This document shows, piece by piece, positions 7,040 through 13,908 of a stretch of DNA of 13,908 bases. Location: positions 1 through 13,908 of the forward strand of contig JAEWLN010000072.1 in NCBI GenBank assembly GCA_023457535.1, written 5' to 3'. Both the position numbers and the translations under genes were made by a program. Below the pieces are notes generated by a model. It made no database searches. It saw nothing but the letters and a program-made list of their open reading frames with translations, and had not been told where the DNA came from. This DNA is from Bacteroidota bacterium (GTDB lineage: Bacteria; Bacteroidota; Bacteroidia; Flavobacteriales; Flavobacteriaceae). Within the stretch, counting starts at the first letter, position 1; every line of letters begins with the position of its first letter.

Positions 7040-8055
7040 CACACCATTTTAAACACCGCATTGGCTTTCAAAAACGCGTACAATAACGGCTTGTTGTTGA
7101 ATATCCGCGTAAAAAGTTTCTCTTTGGGCGACTGATAGTCCACACCGATAAAGTTTTTGATCGGGTATACGCCCTCGGTTTTCATATCTTGAAGCACGGC
7201 CCGGAAATCACTGAACGGCACGCGCGATTTCACAAGCCGGATCAGCAGGAAAAACGCATATGATTCCTGTCGTGCCCTTAACCGCGCCATCGCCGCCTGA
7301 TTGGCGTCCTTTTCCTTCGCAAGCCGGATCAGCAATGAAAATCTTTTGATCACGAGCATAAAATCGCGGTTCATTTTCTCGAGGTGCTTTTTATCGCGTA
7401 TGGTCATGATCGAATTGTCATTGACAAAATAGCGGTAAACGCTCACGCTGACATGCGCCGCGCGTTGGCATTGCAGCAGCAGTTCGGTGGTGAAAATGCC
7501 GTCTTCGAGCATAATGCCTTTGACAAACCGGATCGTGTGCCGCTCAAGCACTTCGCGTTTGATCAGGTACCACCACGCATTGTTGAGGAAATTGTGCGTC
7601 CCGATATAGGTTTTCCCGTCCGTTACAGGCAATTGTTCAAAAGGCCGGTATTTGGAAAAATCCGGTTCTATGCTGTAATCAGCGTTAGGGACGCGCGCCG
7701 ATCCAAACCCAAGAAAGTCGAGGTCGAGCGTTTGCGCCACTTCGAGCAATGTCTTGAAAACCTTGCGCTCCAGGTAATCGTCCGAATCGATAAAGTAAAT
7801 ATAGCGGCCTACCGCGTGTTCGATGCCCGTATTGCGCGCCTGACTGAGCCCCTGGTTTTGCTGCGAGATGATCTTGATTTGCCGGTGCCGGGCGGCGTAA
7901 TCCTGAGCAATGGCCAGGCTGTTATCCGGCGAACCGTCGTTGACGACCAGAATTTCGTGGGCTTCGGGATCGAGGTCCTGATCGAGTACGCTGTCAAGGC
8001 AACGCGCCAGATAGCGTTCAACGTTGTAAACCGGCACTACAATACTTAGTAACAT
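7039..8055 (-). CDS. Family-2 glycosyltransferase
   Basis: The protein has 338 residues from the ATG at 8055, which begins MLLSIVVPVYNVERYL, the standard opening strand of GT2 enzymes; this start leaves a 10-base gap after the initiating transferase. A longer reading from 8115 adds an Arg/Pro-rich stretch that overlaps the upstream gene by 50 bases and is unlikely. The GT-A nucleotide-binding motif VVNDGSPD is at 37-44, QGLSQARNTGI at 68-78, the metal-binding DSDD at 90-93, and the likely catalytic-base region MLEDG at 182-186. The C-terminal part from about 200 is basic and aromatic and may contact the membrane. It adds one sugar to the lipid-linked repeat unit in the cytoplasm; the sugar is unknown. 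It is a paralogue of the GT2 at 10804-11799. Confidence 0.93.
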   Translation of the reverse strand: MLLSIVVPVYNVERYLARCLDSVLDQDLDPEAHEILVVNDGSPDNSLAIAQDYAARHRQIKIISQQNQGLSQARNTGIEHAVGRYIYFIDSDDYLERKVFKTLLEVAQTLDLDFLGFGSARVPNADYSIEPDFSKYRPFEQLPVTDGKTYIGTHNFLNNAWWYLIKREVLERHTIRFVKGIMLEDGIFTTELLLQCQRAAHVSVSVYRYFVNDNSIMTIRDKKHLEKMNRDFMLVIKRFSLLIRLAKEKDANQAAMARLRARQESYAFFLLIRLVKSRVPFSDFRAVLQDMKTEGVYPIKNFIGVDYQSPKEKLFTRIFNNKPLLYAFLKANAVFKMV

Positions 8056-8065
8056 AACTCTGGAT

Positions 8066-8674
8066 TTAAAGATTATTGCCCTGGAACGGTTCGACCGATT
8101 TGGCGTCGGCGGCATTGATCCCTTCGCTTTTGAGCACCTTTTGGATCGTCCTGAAAAATATTTTTACGTCGAGCATAAAATTGACGTGGTCCACATACCA
8201 GACATCATATTCAAATTTTTTGTCCCACGAGATCGCATTGCGGCCATTGACCTGCGCCCAGCCGGTGATGCCGGGTTTTACCTCATGGCGCCGGTTCTGG
8301 AAATCATTATACAGGTGCAGATACGTCGTCAGCAGCGGTCGCGGCCCTATCAGGCTCATATCGCCTTTTAAAATATTGATCAGCTGCGGGATTTCATCGA
8401 GCGAGGTTTTGCGTACAAAAGCGCCGATCGTGGTCAGCCGCTGCTCATCGGGCAACAGGTTCCCGTTGGGATCACAGCGGTCGTTCATCGTTTTGAACTT
8501 GACGATTTTGAAAATCCTGCCGTTTTTGCCCGGACGAAGCTGAAAAAAAAACGGCTTTCCGTCATTGGCAAAATACAAAAAGACCGTGACCGGCACAATG
8601 ACCGGCATGGCCAGCAACAGCGCGATAGCCGCAAAAATAAAATCAAAAAGCGGTTTGAACAGTGATCTATACAT
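8066..8674 (-). CDS. Initiating polyprenyl-phosphate phosphoglycosyl transferase, small PglC-type
   Basis: This 202-residue sugar transferase has a single hydrophobic re-entrant helix (about residues 9-35: FDFIFAAIALLLAMPVIVPV), so it is the monotopic PglC-size form rather than the large WbaP or WcaJ form. It shows KIVKFKTMND (56-65), the catalytic pair Asp93-Glu94 in SLDEIPQLINILKGDMSLIG (91-110), PRP (111-113), and KPGITGWAQVNGRNAISW (133-150). Asp93-Glu94 falls at the same numbers as in Campylobacter PglC. The family moves a sugar 1-phosphate from a UDP-sugar to undecaprenyl phosphate, the first step of repeat-unit assembly. Its ATG at 8674 overlaps the end of the epimerase/reductase gene by eight bases, suggesting that enzyme makes its substrate. 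PglC prefers UDP-diacetylbacillosamine, whereas other members use QuiNAc, FucNAc or GlcNAc donors. Confidence 0.95.
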   Translation of the reverse strand: MYRSLFKPLFDFIFAAIALLLAMPVIVPVTVFLYFANDGKPFFFQLRPGKNGRIFKIVKFKTMNDRCDPNGNLLPDEQRLTTIGAFVRKTSLDEIPQLINILKGDMSLIGPRPLLTTYLHLYNDFQNRRHEVKPGITGWAQVNGRNAISWDKKFEYDVWYVDHVNFMLDVKIFFRTIQKVLKSEGINAADAKSVEPFQGNNL

Positions 8675-9608
8675 GCGTCGTTTTGTAAAAGTCTGTCAGT
8701 TCGCGAATCGCATCGCGTACCGGATGGCTGTTTTGGTACCCCAACTCGTTCTCGATTTTGTCGTTCGGATACACCGCACGGCTGGTCAGCGCCCTGACGC
8801 GTGAGGCCGTAAGCGGATTTCGCGGCACCACGGACAGTACCCGTGCCGCAGCCAGCATCAACGGCTTGGGAAAACGCAAACGCGGTTGGGGCTTGCCAAG
8901 CGATGTGGCAATTTGCCCGATGAATTCTTCGATCGCGCACCAGTCCGAGAGGTTGTAAATCTCATTTTTGGCCTTTGGGTGCGTTCCGGCCAGGCACAGG
9001 GCCTCGACCACATTGCGGGCCGACACATAATTGGCCGATGCGCCTTTGGGTCCGATGTAAAAATAAACCCCGCGCGCCACAGACCGCATCAAGGCGAACA
9101 ATGACGCATTGCGCATGCCGGGCCCGATCACGTTGGACGGACGTATGATGGTATAACTGAAAGCACCCGATTGGCCGGCTTCTATGACAAGTTGGTCCGA
9201 TTCGAGTTTTGTTTTTTCGTATTCGTTTGCCGGATGGTAGGCGCGTTCTTCTGTAACGCGGCCTGAAAAAACAGGGCCGTACACGCCCACACTGCTGAGT
9301 TGTACCCAATGTTTGATCCTGCCGCGCGCCTGCTCAATAAGATGGCGCGTACCGTCTACATTGACTGCGCGCATGCTGTGCGTGTCGCGGATTTCGGCCG
9401 CGCAATGGTAAAGGATATCCGCTCCGTCGACCAATTGGCGCAACGCTTCGGGGTTGGAAAGATCGCCAAAATGCGATGTTACGCCGGTTAAACCGAGTTT
9501 GTCTGCCGGGCGGCGCGTCAGGATGTGCACCTGGTTTCCCATTTGCAGATGCCGCTGTGCGAGCAAGGTCCCGATGAAGCCCGTAGCTCCTGTGATGGCT
9601 ACTTTCAT
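8667..9608 (-). CDS. NAD(P)-dependent nucleotide-sugar epimerase/4-keto reductase (WbpV/WbpK-like extended SDR)
   Basis: This 313-residue extended short-chain dehydrogenase has the cofactor motif TGATGFIG at 6-13, the acidic NFGD-type position HFGDLSN (46-52), LSSVGVYG (104-111), and the catalytic Tyr130 and Lys134 in NEYEKTKLES. The C-terminal segment RAVYPNDKIENELGYQ is typical of the WbpV/WbpK and related group, which reduces UDP-4-keto-6-deoxy-HexNAc to UDP-QuiNAc or UDP-FucNAc. The neighbouring PglC-like initiating transferase (8-base overlap) and the WbpM-like dehydratase in the same locus fit that reaction. The product's stereochemistry and even reductase versus epimerase activity cannot be settled from the sequence. 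Its ATG overlaps the stop of the GT4 gene by four bases (ATGA). Confidence 0.92.
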   Translation of the reverse strand: MKVAITGATGFIGTLLAQRHLQMGNQVHILTRRPADKLGLTGVTSHFGDLSNPEALRQLVDGADILYHCAAEIRDTHSMRAVNVDGTRHLIEQARGRIKHWVQLSSVGVYGPVFSGRVTEERAYHPANEYEKTKLESDQLVIEAGQSGAFSYTIIRPSNVIGPGMRNASLFALMRSVARGVYFYIGPKGASANYVSARNVVEALCLAGTHPKAKNEIYNLSDWCAIEEFIGQIATSLGKPQPRLRFPKPLMLAAARVLSVVPRNPLTASRVRALTSRAVYPNDKIENELGYQNSHPVRDAIRELTDFYKTTHV

Positions 9609-10732
9609 GCGCCCAGGATGCGTTTGTAAAAATTAACCCACTGGCTTGAAATCATCTCGGCAGAAAAGTGATCCAGGACATATTGCCGTCCGTTTTTGCC
9701 CATCGTTTGCCGCAGTGCCGGATCCATCAGCTCGGACATCCGGTGGGCAATCCCAGCAGCATCGCCCACGCGGTGACGCAGTCCGGTACTTCCCTCGACG
9801 ATGGTCTCCATGAGTCCGTACGTATCGCTGCTGATGACAGGCAGTTCGAGCAATGACGCCTCGATGACACTGGTGCCAAAACCTTCGCGGTAACTCGGCA
9901 AACAGAAAACATCGGCGGCCTGCAGGATCTCGAACGGTTTGTTTGTACTGCCATAAAATACGACCGCATCGGCACATGAACTGCATATTTCGCGTATGGC
10001 CGGTGTGATGCCTTCTTCATCGGGGCCTACCAATACAAGTCTGGAATCGGGGAATTGCCTGTGATGGATTGCAAAGGCGCGCGCAAGGTCAAGCAACCCT
10101 TTGTCGCGGTTCATTCGGCCAAGGAACATAAAGATAACCTGATCTGACATTTTGAGCCCGGCGCGTGCCTGTTGCCGCGTTGCAGCATCGGGAACAAAAC
10201 GCGTTACATCCACACCGCTGATCGAGCCTTTGCCGAGCACTGCGGAATTCTTCTCTGTGACAATATTGTTTTTGATCAAAAATTGCCGCTGCGATTGACC
10301 GTCGACCAGAATGTGGGTTGCCGCCCCTACTATAATTTTGTCGAGCGTTTTGAGCACTTGTTTGAAAATCCCGGTCTTGGTATGCCATACCTGTCCCGTA
10401 AAAATGTGTGTCCTGACTTTCACGCCCGCCCATTTCCCGGCCAGCGTTCCCAGGAGCCCTGCTTTGGGCGTTACGGTGTGCACGGCGTCGAAACGCATTT
10501 CTTTGAGGTATTTTCGCAATGTGGACAGCGCCCGCAAATCGCTCGAAATCGAAATGTTGCGCTTGATTGGAATCGATTTGATGCCTTTTACGAACGGGTT
10601 TTGATACGGGTGCCCGCCAAAGTCCGCGACGAGGTAAATGTCAAAAAGCGGCGACAGGTACTCGAAATGCTTGGAAAGAAATGCTTCGGCGGTAAGTGGT
10701 GAGGCAACGATAAAACAGATCTTTTTTTTCAT
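9605..10732 (-). CDS. Family-4 glycosyltransferase
   Basis: This 375-residue GT-B enzyme has an N-terminal acceptor domain (about 1-190) opening with MKKKICFIVASPLTAEAF and containing FDAVHTVTPKAGLLGTLAG (81-99) and RTHIFTGQVWHTKTG (107-121). The C-terminal nucleotide-sugar domain has FLGRMNRDKG (203-212; Arg206 and Lys211 as likely donor phosphate contacts), GSTNKPFEILQAADVFCLPS (261-280) and the EX7E motif in EGFGTSVIE (Glu283, Glu291). It lies directly before the epimerase and initiating transferase, so it probably acts early in repeat-unit assembly, possibly adding the second sugar; that is inference from position. The ATG at 10732 lies after a 71-base gap with a candidate promoter. Confidence 0.93.
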   Translation of the reverse strand: MKKKICFIVASPLTAEAFLSKHFEYLSPLFDIYLVADFGGHPYQNPFVKGIKSIPIKRNISISSDLRALSTLRKYLKEMRFDAVHTVTPKAGLLGTLAGKWAGVKVRTHIFTGQVWHTKTGIFKQVLKTLDKIIVGAATHILVDGQSQRQFLIKNNIVTEKNSAVLGKGSISGVDVTRFVPDAATRQQARAGLKMSDQVIFMFLGRMNRDKGLLDLARAFAIHHRQFPDSRLVLVGPDEEGITPAIREICSSCADAVVFYGSTNKPFEILQAADVFCLPSYREGFGTSVIEASLLELPVISSDTYGLMETIVEGSTGLRHRVGDAAGIAHRMSELMDPALRQTMGKNGRQYVLDHFSAEMISSQWVNFYKRILGA

Positions 10733-10749
10733 AGGGCGATAACGTAGGT

Positions 10750-10782
10750 CAAAATTAATGATTTGAATCGACTAAGCGGCAA
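10750..10782 (-). promoter_or_regulatory. Candidate Bacteroidota-type promoter before the GT4 gene
   Basis: On the minus strand, TTG at 10782-10780 is followed after 22 bases by TAATTTTG at 10757-10750, a match to TAnnTTTG. It lies in the 71-base gap after the family-2 glycosyltransferase, and transcription would begin only about 10 bases before the ATG at 10732, giving a very short leader. The spacing is at the long end of the reported range, so this is weaker than the match at 3107-3137. If real, it splits the locus before the block that runs to the aminotransferase gene. Confidence 0.4.
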
Positions 10783-10803
10783 CAATGGGCAAACTTTTCG
10801 GTT

Positions 10804-11799
10804 TTATTCCACAGCGGTTCCAGGCGTTTTGAGCGACAGCAAAATCCTTAGAAGCCAGAAGTTTTTGAGGAAAATGCGGCGAAAAACATCTTTTTGGGCC
10901 GGAACGATGCGGTGGTTCACGTAGTACATTCCGCCCTGGCGCAATTCAGTGCGATAGGTATCGGCCAGTGCAGCGCGTTCGCGGTTTTTGACAAATTGAT
11001 AGAACAACGTCACAACCAGTATCCCAAGGTACTGCAGGTAAAACTGCCGTTGGCCGGTTTGTTGCCGATCCACTTTTACCAACTGCCCGTGCAGCCGTTC
11101 GATGATGGTCACGATGTCGCGATAGGCCTTTTGCTTTTTGGCATCGCTGTTGTGCCGCGTGATCGAATCGCCGGATTGGTAAAAACTCGCTACGATATCG
11201 TCAACGGCTTGCATTTGCTGCACTTTCGGAATCATGCGCGTAAAGAATTCAAGGTCTTCGAAATAAATCTGTTCCATGAAATACAGCTCATTTTCCTTTA
11301 GAAAAGCGGTCCGGTACAATTTATTGCACGCCGACCACATGTAATGGAACCGCAGCGCATACACCACGCCGCTGTAATTTGTCCCGTTGGACGAAATGGC
11401 GTTACGGTAGGTGATTGTTCCGTCAGGCGTGATGCCTTCTGCCCCAAATTCGAGTACGTCCACCTGGGTGTTGAGCGCGTGGTGTACCGTTTTGGAAAGC
11501 ATGCCGGGATTGATCCAGTCATCTGCATCGAGAAAAAGAATGTAAGCGCCCGTAGCAAGGGCAATGCCGGTATTGCGCGCCCCTCCGAGCCCTTTGTTCT
11601 TTTGCGAAATGACGGTGATATTGGGATGGTCGCGCGCGATGTCCCGGACTATTTCGACGCTATGGTCTGGGGATTGGTCATCCACTACGATGATTTCAAT
11701 ATCCTGTTGCGCCAGATCGTTATCGAGCACGGACCGCAGGCATTTTTCAACATATTGCGCGACATTGTAGACCGGAATGATGACGCTGAGTTTTTTCAA
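10804..11799 (-). CDS. Family-2 glycosyltransferase with TTG start
   Basis: This 331-residue GT-A enzyme has the opening strand KKLSVIIPVYNVAQYV, VVDDQSPD at 38-45, KGLGGARNTGI at 69-79, the metal-binding DADD at 91-94, and FEDLEF at 180-185 as the probable catalytic-base region. It transfers one sugar to the growing lipid-linked unit; donor and acceptor are unknown. The start is a TTG at 11799-11797 that overlaps the polymerase stop (TTGA). Reading upstream in frame to the stop near 11869 I find no ATG or GTG, and the family's first strand begins right after the TTG, so this start is well supported. It is paralogous to the GT2 at 7039-8055: the two align along the first 100 residues but differ in the acceptor half. 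Confidence 0.92.
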   Translation of the reverse strand: MKKLSVIIPVYNVAQYVEKCLRSVLDNDLAQQDIEIIVVDDQSPDHSVEIVRDIARDHPNITVISQKNKGLGGARNTGIALATGAYILFLDADDWINPGMLSKTVHHALNTQVDVLEFGAEGITPDGTITYRNAISSNGTNYSGVVYALRFHYMWSACNKLYRTAFLKENELYFMEQIYFEDLEFFTRMIPKVQQMQAVDDIVASFYQSGDSITRHNSDAKKQKAYRDIVTIIERLHGQLVKVDRQQTGQRQFYLQYLGILVVTLFYQFVKNRERAALADTYRTELRQGGMYYVNHRIVPAQKDVFRRIFLKNFWLLRILLSLKTPGTAVE

Positions 11800-12866
11800 G
11801 ACGTAAAGTTTAAAACATAGGTAAACAAATAATACAAAATCAGGATTTTCCCGATGGTTTTGTTTTGCTCATTGATCAATTTGACCTTCAACAGCGGATA
11901 AATGATCACGATCGCAATCATAAACCAGGACAAATAAGCAAAGCGGTTCGAAAATCCCGCCCGGATAATGAGAATCCAAAAGGTGTTTACGATCAGGTAT
12001 GCGCTGACAAGCCTTACATAAAAAGCATCGTCGTACTTTTTTTTCTCGATATAATACCACGCCGCAAATACCGCCGCGCCGCTGTACAAAATGAAATCGA
12101 GCCTGAACCCCGTGTTTTCGATCGCCTGGGTATCGGACATGTAAACGCCCACGCGGTCATCGCTGAATCCAAATGCGGTAAAGAGCGAAATGAACAGCGT
12201 CCCTGCCACAAAGGACAGCGGAATACTTAACAACCAAACCTTTAAATAGGTCCTGAAATCGTTATAACCATAAGTCACACATAGGGCGAGAATCGGCAGC
12301 GACATACTTTTGTGGAACGAATAAGACAAAACCAGCAACGCGGCCATGATCATTTTACGGTTGGCAAATGAAACGGCGAGCAAAAAAATCGAGGTCGCCA
12401 TCCCGTTCCGGATGCCATTTACGCCATAGGCCAGAAACGAAAAAGACGTAACCAGCATCAAAAAACCATAAAACCAGTATTGTTTGAACCATTTGACTGA
12501 GACCACGGCCAATGGAATCAGGTAGATCATAAAACACGTAAAGAAAAACATTTCAGCATCCATGATCCTCGAACAGAATTCCATGAAATGGTAAAACCCT
12601 AAGTCCGTTGTGGCATCTGCCGCCGAGGCCGATCTGTCTGCATACATTTCAAACATGTGCGCATACATCGGCATGTCGACAAAAATATAATCGATGGGCC
12701 TAAACCCCACATAAAACGCCAGGAAAACCGCAGTTGAAATCCCCAGGATGTTCCAAAGCCCAAAATTTCTCGGGGAATCGATCGGATTACTATTGGCGTA
12801 TAGAAACGTCAATACCACCACTAAAAGCAGGACGTTACCATAAATTGTGTAATAGTTCTCAATCAT
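11796..12866 (-). CDS. EpsG-family O-antigen/capsule polymerase (Wzy-like)
   Basis: This 356-residue integral membrane protein has about ten hydrophobic helices. Features common in EpsG-family polymerases are visible: GFRPIDYIFVDMPMYAHMF (54-72, a GxRP followed by a conserved Asp and Tyr), DLGFYHFME (88-96), and YGVNGIRNGMATSIFLLAVS (147-166), the RN-x-[MI]-A signature. EpsG/Wzy proteins polymerise undecaprenyl-linked repeat units at the periplasmic face of the inner membrane. The gene is more AT-rich than its neighbours (about 38% G+C in one line I counted), which is common for polymerase genes and partly reflects Phe/Ile/Tyr codons. The ATG at 12866 follows the upstream glycosyltransferase by 56 bases, and the stop overlaps the next gene. 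A wzy role is more likely than a flippase because there is no MATE-like pattern. Confidence 0.85.
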   Translation of the reverse strand: MIENYYTIYGNVLLLVVVLTFLYANSNPIDSPRNFGLWNILGISTAVFLAFYVGFRPIDYIFVDMPMYAHMFEMYADRSASAADATTDLGFYHFMEFCSRIMDAEMFFFTCFMIYLIPLAVVSVKWFKQYWFYGFLMLVTSFSFLAYGVNGIRNGMATSIFLLAVSFANRKMIMAALLVLSYSFHKSMSLPILALCVTYGYNDFRTYLKVWLLSIPLSFVAGTLFISLFTAFGFSDDRVGVYMSDTQAIENTGFRLDFILYSGAAVFAAWYYIEKKKYDDAFYVRLVSAYLIVNTFWILIIRAGFSNRFAYLSWFMIAIVIIYPLLKVKLINEQNKTIGKILILYYLFTYVLNFTS

Positions 12867-12922
12867 TTAAATACGCTTTGGAATGTCGGGCGGCATTGGC
12901 TGACGGCTGCCCGGTTAAACGG

Positions 12923-13908
12923 CTAGGGTTTGGTTTTTTGAAAAAGTTCATCCCACATGGCCATTACGGGTTTCACATCGAACCGCGTTACGTTGCCGAC
13001 GGCTTTTTTCCCCATCGATTCCCGAAGCGCGTGGTTGTGCATCAGTTCACGCAATTGCCCGGAAAAAGCATCTCGGTCGCCGGGCGCAATCAGCAGGCCG
13101 TCTTTTTGATCGCTGACGATATGACGCGGTCCGGTAGGGCAATCATACGAAATTATCGGCAAACCGCAAGCCTGTGCCTCGAGCAATACCATCGGGAAAC
13201 ATTCTGTGGCCGATGTCATCGCGTAAAGCGCCGCTTGTTGCAATTTGGGCCCGATGGCATCGGTTGCGGCAAAAAGATGCGCATTTTTAATGCCGTACGA
13301 ATCGATCTGTTTTTGCAAATCAGCGCGTAATTGTCCGTCGCCATCGCCGTAAATGTGCAACTGCCAATCGGGAAAGTCCAGATGCAGCCTGCTCCATATT
13401 TCGACCAGATCGCCAAATTGCTTGACCGGCGCGATACGGCCCGCGGCAATGACAATTTTTTCTTTACCGGAAACCCATCGGGGCGCAAACGTCGTGAAAT
13501 TTGGGATCACCACCGTATTGTGCGCAGGAAAAAACGGCACTTCATCGGCATTGAGCACGACGAGCTTTTGGTATTTGCCGAACGCGCGCTCGAGTTGGCG
13601 GATGATGTCCGTCGGCGCATGGCCAAAACGCGAGGAGTGAAATTCTTTGAATTTAGGAATAGGGCGGTGAAGGTAAGGCAGGAAAAACTGATCGGGCGAA
13701 TAACTGACCGACACCACGGCATCCGGCCTGATCTGTCCGAGGATACGCCGCAGTTTTAAAAAATGGCGCATGGTTTTAAGCAGATTTCCCGCGCTGAAAT
13801 AACTCCGGCCGCGCTCGTAATCGATGCCCAGATCGTGCCACTGCAAGTCCCGGTGCAATTCGTAAACCGCATTCCTGCCGCGCTGTTCTGATGTAACCAG
13901 GTGAACCT
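12923..13908 (-). CDS. Family-4 glycosyltransferase, 5' end cut by the window edge
   Basis: The frame is open to the right edge. The visible part starts VHLVTSEQRGRNAVYELHRD, then LQWHDLGIDYERG, a region that in this family lies about 40-50 residues after the true start, so the missing piece is short. A TTG at 13858 is internal, not a start. The GT-B donor domain shows IVIAAGRIAPVKQFGDLVEIW, HIYGDGDG, and the EX7E motif in ECFPMVLLE, followed by AQACGLPIISYDCPTGPRHIV. The YDCPTGPREIV-type stretch is common in AmsD-like and GalNAc/Gal transferases of the PglH/PglJ group, but the sugar cannot be assigned. It ends with TAG at 12925-12923, 56 bases before the polymerase gene. It adds one sugar to the lipid-linked unit. 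Confidence 0.92.
   Translation of the reverse strand, partial: VHLVTSEQRGRNAVYELHRDLQWHDLGIDYERGRSYFSAGNLLKTMRHFLKLRRILGQIRPDAVVSVSYSPDQFFLPYLHRPIPKFKEFHSSRFGHAPTDIIRQLERAFGKYQKLVVLNADEVPFFPAHNTVVIPNFTTFAPRWVSGKEKIVIAAGRIAPVKQFGDLVEIWSRLHLDFPDWQLHIYGDGDGQLRADLQKQIDSYGIKNAHLFAATDAIGPKLQQAALYAMTSATECFPMVLLEAQACGLPIISYDCPTGPRHIVSDQKDGLLIAPGDRDAFSGQLRELMHNHALRESMGKKAVGNVTRFDVKPVMAMWDELFQKTKP

Noticed and set aside
7384..8049. A 221-codon plus-strand open frame inside the GT2 gene
   Set aside because: Antisense shadow of the GT2 catalytic domain; no plausible start context or family features. Similar frames at 4361-5014, 10172-10702 and 12734-13330 were rejected for the same reason.
8056..8115. 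N-terminal extension of the GT2 from 8115
   Set aside because: It would overlap the end of the initiating transferase by 50 bases and add an Arg/Pro-rich tail before the usual first beta strand; the ATG at 8055 fits better.
12867..12922. Possible hairpin (CGGGC with GCCCG, 17-base loop) between the GT4 and polymerase genes
   Set aside because: The stem is short, the loop is large and no T-run follows, so it does not look like a terminator. No promoter match was found in this gap either.

Overview
The window looks like the downstream part of a surface-polysaccharide locus (capsule, exopolysaccharide or O-antigen type) from a member of the Bacteroidota, most likely a flavobacterium-like organism. 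The protein families are of types common in Bacteroidota polysaccharide loci. Start sites mostly lack strong Shine-Dalgarno sequences, and two gaps contain matches to the Bacteroidota promoter pattern TTG-N(17-23)-TAnnTTTG. Hand counts on a few lines suggest roughly 48-50% G+C, which is high for many Flavobacteriaceae, so the family assignment is tentative.

All 14 genes lie on the minus strand and are transcribed from right to left. In transcription order they are: a family-4 glycosyltransferase cut by the right edge (12923-13908); an EpsG/Wzy-type polymerase (11796-12866); a family-2 glycosyltransferase (10804-11799); a second family-4 glycosyltransferase (9605-10732); an NAD-dependent sugar epimerase/reductase (8667-9608); a small PglC-type initiating phosphoglycosyl transferase (8066-8674); a second family-2 glycosyltransferase (7039-8055); an acyltransferase-3 (5957-7039); an ATP-grasp ligase (4975-5946); a HAD hydrolase (4322-4978); a DegT-type PLP aminotransferase (3139-4281); a membrane-bound WbpM/PglF-type UDP-GlcNAc 4,6-dehydratase (1129-3075); a Wza-type export lipoprotein (321-1082); and the first 101 codons of a Wzc-type chain-length regulator/kinase (1-305).

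How the genes probably work together (inference from families): the dehydratase makes a UDP-4-keto-6-deoxy-HexNAc. The epimerase can reduce it (QuiNAc/FucNAc type) or the aminotransferase can aminate it (bacillosamine type). The PglC-like enzyme loads the first sugar phosphate on undecaprenyl phosphate, four glycosyltransferases extend it, the acyltransferase and perhaps the ATP-grasp enzyme decorate it, the EpsG-like protein polymerises it, and the Wza/Wzc pair exports it. No Wzx flippase, no PglD-type N-acetyltransferase and no UpxY/NusG-type antiterminator is visible here.

Most genes overlap by 1-8 bases or are separated by 10-15 bases. The longest gaps are 71, 63, 56, 46 and 40 bases; the 71- and 63-base gaps contain plausible internal promoters. 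No stretch of 300 bases lacks a gene. I see no tRNA, rRNA, CRISPR array, insertion sequence or clear terminator. The most interesting part is the aminotransferase/HAD/ATP-grasp module without an acetyltransferase, which may put an unusual N-acyl or aminoacyl group on the sugar.
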